DNA of 6,531 nucleotides from Rickettsiales bacterium UBA1997 (GTDB lineage Bacteria; Pseudomonadota; Alphaproteobacteria; Rickettsiales; UBA1997): assembly GCA_002335845.1 (NCBI GenBank), contig DDCV01000067.1:4251-10781 (forward strand), given 5' to 3'. Under the pieces are notes generated by a model. It worked only from the letters and a program-made list of their open reading frames with translations, did not search any database and was not told where the DNA came from. The position numbers were made by a program, and so were the translations under genes. This document shows, piece after piece, positions 1-6,531 of this stretch. Within the stretch, counting starts at the first letter, position 1, and every line of letters starts with the position of its first letter.

Positions 1-1016
1 CCACTGCGATCGGAAGAAAAAACAATCTTTGATCCATCTGGTGAATATGATGGCGTGGTATCAATTGCATCATGACGAGTTATGCGCAAAGATTCATTGG
101 TTAACATGTTAAATTCATAGATATCGGTGTTCTTATCTACGATTGCTGATAGTAGTATTTTATTTGGATCTGTTGGATGAGGTGCTGGAGAAAAATTTGT
201 GTCACGAAAACCAGTTGCTTTATTTGATTTGTTGTTATTGAGATTAACCTTAAAAATATGTGGCTTATCCAAGAAATATCGTAGATAAAAAATTTCATCA
301 CGATTTTTTGAGAATACTGGGGTTAGCACAAGATCAGATCCATCTGATAAAAATCTTTGCTCTGATCCATCAAAATTTATTATAGCTAATTTTTTAGTTC
401 GCTTATTTAAAGGTCCAGATTCAGCAATATAGGTAATTTTTGAATTAAAATGACCAATTTTTTCACCAGTTAATTTAGTAAAAATTTCATTAGAGACATA
501 ATTTGCAATCTTGTCATAATTATCTTCAGAGGCGCCGTAAAATCTACCAAAAAGCTGCTTTTGATCGAGCACATCCCAAGCCCTAATCTTTGCTTCAATA
601 TTTCCTACCTTGTCATATTTAAAATCGCCAACCACAATAGCACTAACATTGTCTTTGCTATATTTTTCAAAATTTGGCACAGATTCAGCGGTGACTTTAG
701 AAATATATCTAGGATTTTTATCATCATTTAAATTGGAATATATCGTGCTATCTGGCAACATGATTTCCATATCATCAAAATCCGCAACGATTTTAAATAA
801 ATTAGTGCTATTTAAATTACGCATTATCATTGCCATAATCTTTTTTACACCTTGATCTAAATCTGGATCATCAACATCAAAGCCAAAAAATAATATCTTA
901 TGACGTCGCAACTCATCATTGTCATTTATCTTTAAATTTATTACAGCATTAGAGCTGCTGATAAAGAAAAAGATAAAGCAGATAAAAATTGATAATGGAT
1001 TTTTGATAAAATGCAT
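1..1016 (-). CDS. tolB: TolB, periplasmic Tol-Pal beta-propeller protein (partial, 3' end beyond window)
   Basis: An open minus-strand frame starts at ATG 1016-1014 and runs without a stop off the left edge, giving 338 complete codons. Residues 1-24 form a signal peptide (MHFIKNPL, a hydrophobic run, then SSSNA as a likely cleavage site), so the protein should be periplasmic. The next 150 or so residues fit the TolB N-terminal domain (VVGDFKYD, AKIRAWDV, the segment ANYVSNEIFTKLTGEKIGHF, then KITYIAESG entering the propeller). Propeller blades follow, with a classic PD40 repeat, PSYSPDGSKIVFSSDR, at about residues 322-337. TolB proteins are usually around 430 residues, so roughly the last 90-100 are missing because of the window edge. 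Known role: TolB binds Pal and links the Tol complex to the outer membrane and peptidoglycan. It begins 2 bases after the hslV stop with no visible Shine-Dalgarno, suggesting co-transcription and translational coupling. The frame is intact, not a pseudogene. Confidence 0.9.
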   Translation of the reverse strand, partial: MHFIKNPLSIFICFIFFFISSSNAVINLKINDNDELRRHKILFFGFDVDDPDLDQGVKKIMAMIMRNLNSTNLFKIVADFDDMEIMLPDSTIYSNLNDDKNPRYISKVTAESVPNFEKYSKDNVSAIVVGDFKYDKVGNIEAKIRAWDVLDQKQLFGRFYGASEDNYDKIANYVSNEIFTKLTGEKIGHFNSKITYIAESGPLNKRTKKLAIINFDGSEQRFLSDGSDLVLTPVFSKNRDEIFYLRYFLDKPHIFKVNLNNNKSNKATGFRDTNFSPAPHPTDPNKILLSAIVDKNTDIYEFNMLTNESLRITRHDAIDTTPSYSPDGSKIVFSSDRS

Positions 1017-1018
1017 GG

Positions 1019-1570
1019 CTACAAATTTTCAACAATAATATTGTGATTGGTATAAATACAAATATCGCCGGCAATTTTCATAGATTTTCGTGCTATTTGC
1101 TCACAAGATAGGGATTTAATTTCCAGTAAGGCTTTGGCCGCCGCTAATGCATAATTGCCTCCTGAGCCAATCGCAGCAATTCCGTCTTCCGGCTCCAAAA
1201 CATCACCATTTCCTGTTAAAATTAGACTAATATCTTTATCGATAACTATCATCATCGCTTCCAATCTTCTTAAATATTTATCCATGCGCCAATCCTTTGC
1301 CAATTCCACGCAAGAGCGCATTAGTTGATCGGGATATTGCTCTAATTTTTGCTCTAATCTTTCAAATAACGTAAAAGCATCTGCAGTTGCGCCAGCAAAA
1401 CCAGCAATAATCGAGCCATTACCAATTTTACGAATTTTTTTAGCATTTGATTTCATAACGCTATGACCAAAAGAAACTTGACCATCTCCAGCTATGGAAA
1501 CTTCTTTACCTCTTCTAACAGATAAAATTGTTGTTGCATAAAGTTGTGATGGATTTTTATGTTCTATCAT
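1019..1570 (-). CDS. hslV: HslV, ATP-dependent protease peptidase subunit
   Basis: This 183-residue protein is the threonine peptidase of the HslUV (ClpQY) protease, a cytoplasmic double-hexamer ring that degrades substrates unfolded by the HslU ATPase. The family start TTILSVRR begins at residue 13, so Thr13 is the expected catalytic Thr1 after removal of a 12-residue propeptide ([12 protein letters not shown]). Numbered from Thr1, the expected active-site residues are all present: Asp17 (AGDGQ), Lys33 (AKKIR) and Ser124 (AIGSGG). Other family blocks are [38 protein letters not shown] and the C-terminal GDICIYTN. Length and the complete motif set argue for a functional enzyme. An in-frame stop lies a few codons upstream and the next Met is inside the mature enzyme, so this start is well fixed. 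No Shine-Dalgarno is visible. Its usual partner hslU is not downstream; tolB follows after 2 bases instead. Confidence 0.96.
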   Translation of the reverse strand: MIEHKNPSQLYATTILSVRRGKEVSIAGDGQVSFGHSVMKSNAKKIRKIGNGSIIAGFAGATADAFTLFERLEQKLEQYPDQLMRSCVELAKDWRMDKYLRRLEAMMIVIDKDISLILTGNGDVLEPEDGIAAIGSGGNYALAAAKALLEIKSLSCEQIARKSMKIAGDICIYTNHNIIVENL

Positions 1571-1736
1571 AAGATGATTTATTTTTTAAATTTGTTAAAA
1601 GCGCAATTAGAGACTGAAATTATTAGTGCCATTGATCCTTAAAATATTTTGCCTAAATGGTGCAGTATCTTTTGTGATATTTTATATCAGATATATCAAG
1701 AAATTTGTAAATAAAAAACTACCTATATTTATTTAA
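1571..1736. promoter_or_regulatory. Divergent intergenic region between hslV and ampG
   Basis: This 166-base AT-rich gap separates divergently transcribed genes and must hold promoters for both. For hslV (minus strand) a possible extended -10 reads TGATATAAA, with TATAAA on the complement of 1681-1686, and a possible -35 TTTACA on the complement of 1706-1711; the 19-base spacer is long. For ampG (plus strand) TTGTGA at 1672-1677 and TATCAA at 1694-1699 are a weak pair with a 16-base spacer. Two small palindromes sit in the same place: GATAT-TTT-ATATC at 1676-1688 and GATATATC at 1690-1697. An 8-pair stem with two G-U pairs can form between 1626-1633 and 1656-1663. The location as a promoter region is secure; the individual boxes are guesses because the region is so AT-rich. 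Confidence 0.4.
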
Positions 1737-3008
1737 ATGGTTTTACACAAAAAATTCAATGCATATAAGCCATTTTTAACAATCTTCTTTTTAGGCATAG
1801 TTTCTGGATTGCCACTATCTCTTATATTGTCAACACTAAAAGCGTTACTTGTTGAAAAGGGCTTTGATCTTAGAACCGTTGGCTTCTTTGCCCTTGTAAC
1901 AATACCATATGGTCTAAAAATATTATTTGCACCCATTATTGATTCATTCAAAATACCTTATTTAACCAATATTATAGGCCATCGCAAATCTTGGATAATA
2001 GCTACACAATCATTGCTTGCCTTATTTATAATCTGCCTTGGCGCCTCTACAATATTCACTAATCTAATTTATATCTCACTCTTCGCCCTACTTATTGCAT
2101 TTAGCTCGGCAAGTCAAGATATCGTGATTGATGGCTATAGAATTGAACTGATAAAAGATAATGATCAAGGCTTAGCCTCTAGCTTTTATATCTATGGCTA
2201 TCGCCTTGGGCTTTTAATATCTGGTGCTGGCGCCTTAGCTTTAGCCGAGATTATAAAGTGGGAAGCTGTATATTTTATTATGGGTCTTATAATGTTATGC
2301 AGCGTTTTTATAACATTATTTATCAAAGAGACGCGGGATAATTTTAAAAAAGAATATATGGGATTCAATTCATGGTTTAGAAAATTTATTATTATCCCAT
2401 TATTTGACATAATAACAAGACGACAAAATGCCTATATTATATTATCACTAATTTTTTGCTTTAAACTAGCCGATTCCTTCGCTGGCAACCTAATATTGCC
2501 TTTTTTACTAGATATTGGTTATAGCAAACTAGAAATCGCTGCCGCTCTTAAAACATTTGGTCTGTTTGCTATTTTATCTGGAGTATTATTTGGGGGAATT
2601 TTAGTAAAAAAATTCAATATCTTAAATATATTATGGCTTGCAACATTGATGCAAATGCTATCAAATTTGGGGTTTTGCTATCTTGCAGCAAATGATAAGA
2701 ATATTATCAACTTATATCAGGTGGTTTTCATTGAAAATTTCAGTGGCGGTATTGGCGATGCTGTCTTGGTAGCTTACTTAAGCAGTCTGTGCAATAAAAA
2801 ATATAGCGCTACACAATATGCACTACTTATTTCTATAACCTCTGTTGCGCGCAGCCTGTTCTCCTCCACCGCTGGAATTTATGCTCAAAATCTTGGATGG
2901 TTTAACTTTTTTATTTTTTCGGCATGTTTAGCCTTGCCGGCAATATTATTTTTATTTTGGTTGACCATATTAAATAGGCCAATAAAAAAGCCTTCTAGGC
3001 ACTATTAA
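1737..3008 (+). CDS. ampG: AmpG-family muropeptide permease (MFS)
   Basis: This 423-residue integral inner-membrane protein has about 12 hydrophobic segments and belongs to the AmpG branch of the major facilitator superfamily. AmpG imports GlcNAc-anhydro-MurNAc peptides released from the wall so that peptidoglycan can be recycled. Diagnostic stretches are FLGIVSGLPLSLILSTLKA (residues 18-36), VGFFALVTIPYGLKILFAPIIDS (48-70), the HRKSW loop after TM2 (82-86), SASQDIVIDGYRIEL (124-138) and the C-terminal-half block FSGGIGDAVLVAYLSSLCNKKYSATQYALL (335-364), which closely mirrors the AmpG pattern of GG.G.A..VA.LS.L.N....ATQYALL. Length suits the family. The start at 1737 is the first ATG, with no clear Shine-Dalgarno. 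Rickettsiales genomes often carry several ampG paralogues, so this may be one of them and its substrate may differ from E. coli AmpG. It is divergent from hslV and upstream of virB4 by 169 bases. Confidence 0.88.
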   Translation: MVLHKKFNAYKPFLTIFFLGIVSGLPLSLILSTLKALLVEKGFDLRTVGFFALVTIPYGLKILFAPIIDSFKIPYLTNIIGHRKSWIIATQSLLALFIICLGASTIFTNLIYISLFALLIAFSSASQDIVIDGYRIELIKDNDQGLASSFYIYGYRLGLLISGAGALALAEIIKWEAVYFIMGLIMLCSVFITLFIKETRDNFKKEYMGFNSWFRKFIIIPLFDIITRRQNAYIILSLIFCFKLADSFAGNLILPFLLDIGYSKLEIAAALKTFGLFAILSGVLFGGILVKKFNILNILWLATLMQMLSNLGFCYLAANDKNIINLYQVVFIENFSGGIGDAVLVAYLSSLCNKKYSATQYALLISITSVARSLFSSTAGIYAQNLGWFNFFIFSACLALPAILFLFWLTILNRPIKKPSRHY

Positions 3009-3152
3009 GGAAGCTTATGAAAAGCTAAAATTGGAGTTTTTAAGATATTTTTAGAAGAAGTTTTATTTCTTTTTTACGAAATATATCCATATTTTACTCA
3101 AAAAAAAGTAATTTTACTAAATATTATTTTAGTTTTTCATAATAATCCTTAA
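3005..3152. repeat. Long imperfect inverted repeat (palindromic element) between ampG and virB4
   Basis: The outer arms are 3005-3031 and 3126-3152. Reading the right arm on the opposite strand, both begin TTAAGG, differ over the next bases (AAGC against ATTA), then run TTATGAAAAGCTAAAAT against TTATGAAAAACTAAAAT: 23 of 27 positions match. The single difference in the 17-base inner block becomes a G-U pair in RNA. Inside are nested stems: 3069-3075 (C plus six T) with 3102-3108, and AAATAT 3079-3084 with ATATTT 3089-3094 around a 4-base loop. The left arm also holds ATATTTTTAG (3044-3053), resembling the complement of the region just inside the right arm. The left arm overlaps the ampG stop codon. 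It could be a rickettsial-type palindromic repeat, a MITE-like relic, or a structured terminator/leader. No clear target duplication flanks it and no second copy is in this window. Confidence 0.6.
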
Positions 3153-3177
3153 GACTTAACAAATAGCAAAATCTTCG
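3009..3177 (+). promoter_or_regulatory. ampG-virB4 intergenic region with possible virB4 promoter
   Basis: No gene fits in this 169-base gap; in particular there is no virB3. A possible virB4 promoter is TTTACT at 3113-3118 with CATAAT at 3138-3143 (19-base spacer); the second box lies in the right arm of the palindrome, so folding or binding there could affect expression. ATTTTACT occurs twice, at 3091-3098 and 3111-3118, exactly 20 bases apart, and AGTAA-TT-TTACT forms a small palindrome at about 3107-3118. No Shine-Dalgarno precedes the virB4 ATG, and no ordinary GC-rich terminator with a T run follows ampG. The promoter boxes are weak matches in AT-rich DNA. Confidence 0.3.
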
Positions 3178-5565
3178 ATGCGTTTAACTACAGTTAAAGC
3201 AAATACTGAAAATATTACCCGATCAGAAGTATCAGCGGCGCACTTTATTCCATATAGGTGTCATTGGAATTCTAACACCATAATGACCTATAAGGATGAA
3301 TTAATCAGAATTGTTAAAATCAAAGGATTTGCTTTTGAAACAGCCGATGATGAAGAAATAGATCTCAAAAAAAACTCGCGTAATAATTTGTTAAAAGCCA
3401 TGTCGACTGGCAATTTTTCACTTTATTTTCACACCATAAGAAGGAAGGAAAAAGGCTTTCCTGATGGTGAAATGCCCGACACATTTTCACAAAAAATCAA
3501 TCAAGAATGGAAATATAAACATTCTGACGATAGAAGCTTTGTTAATGAGCATTACATAACTATTATTCGCGGTAGTGATCAATCTAGTATTGCAGCCATT
3601 GAAGGCATGATTAAGAATTTACAACATAAAGCTGACAAATCATCATGGGAATATGATATGCAAGCCGCCTTTGAAGAAATAGAAGAGATGACTGAAAGAG
3701 TTCTTAATGGCTTTGGCAATTATGGCGCAGAATTATTAGGATTAGTAGAGACAGAAAAATGCGTAATATCCGAACCTCTTGGCTTTTTAAGTAGGTTAGT
3801 AAACGCTGGATACACCCAGCAAATGAGACCTCCCATTGGACCAATATCAAATCACTTACCAATAAGCCGCCTATATTTTGGTAAAAAATCTATAGAAATA
3901 CATAATCCAACCAATGTTCGCTATGGTGGAATTGTTTCAGTTAAAGAATATAGACCATCGACCAATGCCGGGGTTCTTGATGGCTTTATGCAGCTACCGT
4001 TTGAACTCATTATAAGCCAGTCATTTTCTTTTATTGACCGTATGATTGCCATAAGCTCTATGCAGTTACAACAAAGGAGATTGATTCAATCAGAGGATGT
4101 TGCCACATCGCAAATTGGCGAAATTGACCAAGCTCTCGACTCATCAATGAGTGGAGAATTCGCTTTTGGCAATCATCATTTATCAGTTTTATGTATCGAG
4201 GATGATCCAAAATCTCTTGAATCAGGATTATCACAATTAGTTGTTGAATTTTCCAATGTTGGCATAACTGGAATTAGTGAAAAACTTAATCTTGAGCCAG
4301 CCTATTGGGCGCAACTACCCTGCAATCAAGAGTATATGGCAAGACGCTGCACGGTAAATACTTTAAACCTAGCTAGCTTTGCTTCATTTCATAATTACCC
4401 ATCCGGTAAAAGATCTAATAATCATTGGGGCAATGCTGTAACTGTTTTAAATACCGTTTCAGGTACGCCATTTTTTTTCAATTTTCATGTTCGTGATGTA
4501 GGTCACACTATGATTATTGGCCCAACTGGCTCTGGTAAAACGGTCTTATTAAATTTTTTATGCGCCCAGACACAAAAATTTAATGGCAGACTTTTCTTTT
4601 TTGATAAGGATCGTGGTGCTGAAATATTTGTGAGATCAATCAGGGGTCGCTATATAAAGCCCGATGTTGCTAAAAAATCGGGCTTTAATCCTTTTCAACT
4701 CGAAGATACTGCGGTCAACAGGTCATTTTTGGTTGAGTTTCTCAAGGCTCTTGTTAGCGAGGATGGAAAAACAGTGCCAGCTCATGAAATCGATAGAATA
4801 AAAGAAGCGATTGAGGGAAATTATAAGCTGCCATTTGATCAAAGGCGATTGAGAAATATTGCGCCATTTATGGGTCTCGGTGGACCAGATACATTATCAG
4901 GAAGACTTGAGATGTGGCATAGTAACGGCTCGCACACTAGATTATTTGATAATCCACAAGATGTTATTGATTTTAGTTCATCAAGAATATTTGGTATAGA
5001 GATGGGCTACATCTTGCAAGACAAGCAAAGTATTGGTCCCGTTTTATTATATTTATTTCATCGCATACAGCAATCACTTGACGGATCACCAACCATGATT
5101 GTTCTTGATGAGGCTTGGGCATTAATTGATAATCCAATTTTTGCTCCCAAGCTTCGAGATTGGCTAAAAGTCTTAAGAAAGCTCAATGCTTTTGTGGTTT
5201 TTGCCACTCAATCAGTTGAAGATGCTGCTCGTAGTGATATATCGGATACTTTAATACAGCAAACTGCGACCCAGATCTTTTTGCCAAATATTAGAGCTAC
5301 AGAAATTTACCGCAGTGTTTTTATGCTCTCAAAAAGAGAGTTTGATTTGGTTAGAACCACAGATCCAGCAACGCGGTTTTTTCTTGTGAAACAAGACAAT
5401 GATGGGGTTATTGCAAGAGTTGATCTTGGTGGCATGGATGAGTCAATTAGAGTTTTATCTGGCAGAACCGAAACAATATTGCTATTAGATGAAATTATCA
5501 AAGAAGTTGGTGACGATCCAGATGAGTGGCTACCAATTTTTTACAAACGATCAGCCACTATTTAA
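3178..5565 (+). CDS. virB4: VirB4, type IV secretion system ATPase
   Basis: This 795-residue protein is the VirB4/TrbE-family AAA+ ATPase that sits at the inner-membrane base of a P-type IV secretion system and powers assembly and substrate transfer. The N-terminus (HFIPYRCHW at 22-30, then GFAFETADDEEID, SLYFHTIRRK and VNEHYITIIR) matches the rickettsial RvhB4 pattern, followed by the CagE/TrbE/VirB middle domain to about residue 400. The ATPase domain has Walker A GPTGSGKT at 448-455, FFFDKDRGAE just after it, Walker B MIVLDEAWALI with Asp644 and Glu645, and the VFATQS motif at 674-679. Both Walker motifs are intact, so it should be the active copy rather than a degenerate second VirB4. Length is close to the roughly 800 residues of rickettsial VirB4. 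The start is supported by N-terminal family similarity but has no Shine-Dalgarno. The gene ends 2 bases before the virB6-like gene; the usual upstream virB3 is missing. Confidence 0.96.
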   Translation: MRLTTVKANTENITRSEVSAAHFIPYRCHWNSNTIMTYKDELIRIVKIKGFAFETADDEEIDLKKNSRNNLLKAMSTGNFSLYFHTIRRKEKGFPDGEMPDTFSQKINQEWKYKHSDDRSFVNEHYITIIRGSDQSSIAAIEGMIKNLQHKADKSSWEYDMQAAFEEIEEMTERVLNGFGNYGAELLGLVETEKCVISEPLGFLSRLVNAGYTQQMRPPIGPISNHLPISRLYFGKKSIEIHNPTNVRYGGIVSVKEYRPSTNAGVLDGFMQLPFELIISQSFSFIDRMIAISSMQLQQRRLIQSEDVATSQIGEIDQALDSSMSGEFAFGNHHLSVLCIEDDPKSLESGLSQLVVEFSNVGITGISEKLNLEPAYWAQLPCNQEYMARRCTVNTLNLASFASFHNYPSGKRSNNHWGNAVTVLNTVSGTPFFFNFHVRDVGHTMIIGPTGSGKTVLLNFLCAQTQKFNGRLFFFDKDRGAEIFVRSIRGRYIKPDVAKKSGFNPFQLEDTAVNRSFLVEFLKALVSEDGKTVPAHEIDRIKEAIEGNYKLPFDQRRLRNIAPFMGLGGPDTLSGRLEMWHSNGSHTRLFDNPQDVIDFSSSRIFGIEMGYILQDKQSIGPVLLYLFHRIQQSLDGSPTMIVLDEAWALIDNPIFAPKLRDWLKVLRKLNAFVVFATQSVEDAARSDISDTLIQQTATQIFLPNIRATEIYRSVFMLSKREFDLVRTTDPATRFFLVKQDNDGVIARVDLGGMDESIRVLSGRTETILLLDEIIKEVGDDPDEWLPIFYKRSATI

Positions 5566-5567
5566 TC

Positions 5568-6531
5568 ATGCATAAGATTTTTAGTAAAATATTCAAAATT
5601 ATTCTTATCTTAGCTTCATTTATCGTGTCTCAGCAATCTTTTGCTTATAATGATAAAGGCGTTAATCGAATCAGGCAATGCAATAAGGAGGGTAAACCTC
5701 ATAGCGGATATGGCGATAAATTGTTTAACCCTGCAGGAAATACAGAGCAAGCTAGTGAATATGAGTTTTTTACTAGTAATCCTCATTGTGCTGCTATTTT
5801 ATCAACATATCTTGGAGCTAAAATTGCGCTACAAACCGCTATGACAACTTGCGGAGTTGATAAAGTTGTTAGTGGCTATCCTAATATTATAAAAGATTAT
5901 TATTATTTTGCCCTAATCGCTAAAAAAGCATCATCAAGTGGCGTATGCATGGCAGCAGGCGCTACTGCCAAAGGAATATATAGCGGAGCTTTTTTATCTG
6001 CATTAGAAATTCAATATGATAGAGCTAGTACATTTTATGATAAAACCAGAGTATGTGGTAGTGGCTGGATGACACCTAATTCAAGTCTAGAAGGCTATAA
6101 TAGCTATTTGCTAATAAAAAGTAATTATAAAAAAAGAATTGAAAAAAAGATTCGCGACCACTCAAAGAATAACAATACTCCATATTGTGCACAAGAAGGC
6201 AATAGCGCCTCAGCGCAAAAAGCGCAAAGAGAATGTCGAGAAATTTTTTATAATGGCATTGAATATGAAGATAATCCAGCAGATGGCAGTAAGCCATGCC
6301 TCGACCCCGTTGGCCTCTCACTTGATGATAATAAAACAAGTGAAGATAAATACCCAAGGCAAAAATACTATCTGCGCGGACTCTTGCCTGGAGTGTTCAA
6401 CTGCGACAAATATAAAAATGCCATATTGGGCAAAAGCGAGACTAAGCAAGCACATCTTAAAAAAGCCTATAATTGCTGTCGCAAGAGAAGTGAAGAATAT
6501 ATATGTCTACATTATAGCAAATGCGACCAAA
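5568..6531 (+). CDS. virB6: VirB6-like type IV secretion protein, N-terminal part (partial at right edge)
   Basis: An ATG at 5568, 2 bases after the virB4 stop, opens a frame that continues to the window end with no stop (321 codons). Residues 1-26 form a signal peptide (MHKIFSKIFK, hydrophobic core, then QQSFA as the likely cleavage site). The rest is largely hydrophilic, with 13 cysteines (C38, C74, C95 and more, including the pair in AYNCCRKRSEEYICL near the end), suggesting disulfides outside the cytoplasm. The blocks VCGSGW, REIFYNGIEYEDNP, RQKYYLRGLLPGVFNC and AYNCCRKRSEEYIC resemble the N-terminal extracytoplasmic part of the large rickettsial VirB6 (RvhB6) proteins. The multi-helix TrbL/VirB6 membrane domain would lie beyond the window, so it is not seen. 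VirB6 forms the inner-membrane channel of the secretion system, and rickettsial genomes carry several enlarged tandem copies after virB4. Position and composition support this call; which paralogue it is cannot be told. Confidence 0.78.
   Translation, partial: MHKIFSKIFKIILILASFIVSQQSFAYNDKGVNRIRQCNKEGKPHSGYGDKLFNPAGNTEQASEYEFFTSNPHCAAILSTYLGAKIALQTAMTTCGVDKVVSGYPNIIKDYYYFALIAKKASSSGVCMAAGATAKGIYSGAFLSALEIQYDRASTFYDKTRVCGSGWMTPNSSLEGYNSYLLIKSNYKKRIEKKIRDHSKNNNTPYCAQEGNSASAQKAQRECREIFYNGIEYEDNPADGSKPCLDPVGLSLDDNKTSEDKYPRQKYYLRGLLPGVFNCDKYKNAILGKSETKQAHLKKAYNCCRKRSEEYICLHYSKCDQ

Noticed and set aside
610..855. Plus-strand open frame of 81 codons
   Set aside because: It lies antisense within the intact tolB frame, which has a signal peptide and family motifs; the antisense product resembles nothing recognisable.
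1733..1951. Minus-strand open frame of 72 codons over the ampG start
   Set aside because: It is antisense to the conserved AmpG N-terminus and has no recognisable features.
2198..2410. Minus-strand open frame of 70 codons
   Set aside because: It is antisense inside ampG, with no motifs; a shadow of the coding strand.
2990..3000. GCCT-TCT-AGGC hairpin at the end of ampG as a terminator
   Set aside because: Only four base pairs, located inside the coding region and not followed by a T run.
4471..4478. Run of eight T in virB4 as a possible frameshift or slippage site
   Set aside because: The frame is continuous and encodes conserved sequence on both sides; the run is simply Phe codons in AT-rich DNA.
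5307..5501. Minus-strand open frame of 64 codons
   Set aside because: It is antisense to the conserved C-terminal part of virB4.
5641..5844. Plus-strand open frame of 67 codons with a hydrophobic end
   Set aside because: It is out of frame inside the longer virB6-like frame, which starts right after virB4, has a signal peptide and is open for 321 codons.
6076..6357. Minus-strand open frame of 93 codons
   Set aside because: It is antisense to the virB6-like gene; its Tyr/Leu-rich composition is what the reverse of that AT-rich frame would give.

Overview
The window is AT-rich, densely coded bacterial DNA that most resembles a Rickettsiales-type alphaproteobacterium (intracellular lifestyle). 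The reasons are a VirB4 of rickettsial length with a characteristic N-terminus, followed immediately by a secreted, cysteine-rich VirB6-like protein (the rvh-type P-type IV secretion arrangement), an AmpG muropeptide permease of the kind duplicated in Rickettsia, and an HslV whose sequence and short propeptide fit alphaproteobacteria. The assignment to order is inferred from protein resemblance recalled from memory; no search was run.

Layout. On the minus strand, hslV (1570 to 1019) is followed after only 2 bases by tolB, which runs off the left edge with its start at 1016. This is a two-gene unit with a protease subunit and an envelope protein. A 166-base divergent intergenic region separates it from the plus-strand genes. 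On the plus strand come ampG (1737-3008), a 169-base gap almost filled by an imperfect palindrome of about 148 bases (3005-3152), virB4 (3178-5565), and, 2 bases later, a virB6-like gene (5568 to beyond the right edge). That last gene has no stop within the window.

How the genes work together. VirB4 is the inner-membrane-associated ATPase, and the VirB6-like protein is expected to be the channel component of the same type IV secretion system; the tight junction suggests translational coupling. TolB (Tol-Pal envelope integrity) and AmpG (recycling of cell-wall muropeptides) are envelope functions. HslV is the peptidase of the HslUV protease, but its ATPase partner hslU is not next to it here. 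No virB3 is present upstream of virB4, unlike the usual virB3-virB4-virB6 order.

The most unusual non-coding signal is the palindrome between ampG and virB4. Its outer arms of 27 bases match at 23 positions, its left arm includes the ampG stop codon, and nested hairpins lie inside it. It may be a palindromic or MITE-like repeat, or a structured terminator/leader. No RNA genes, insertion sequences or CRISPR arrays were seen.
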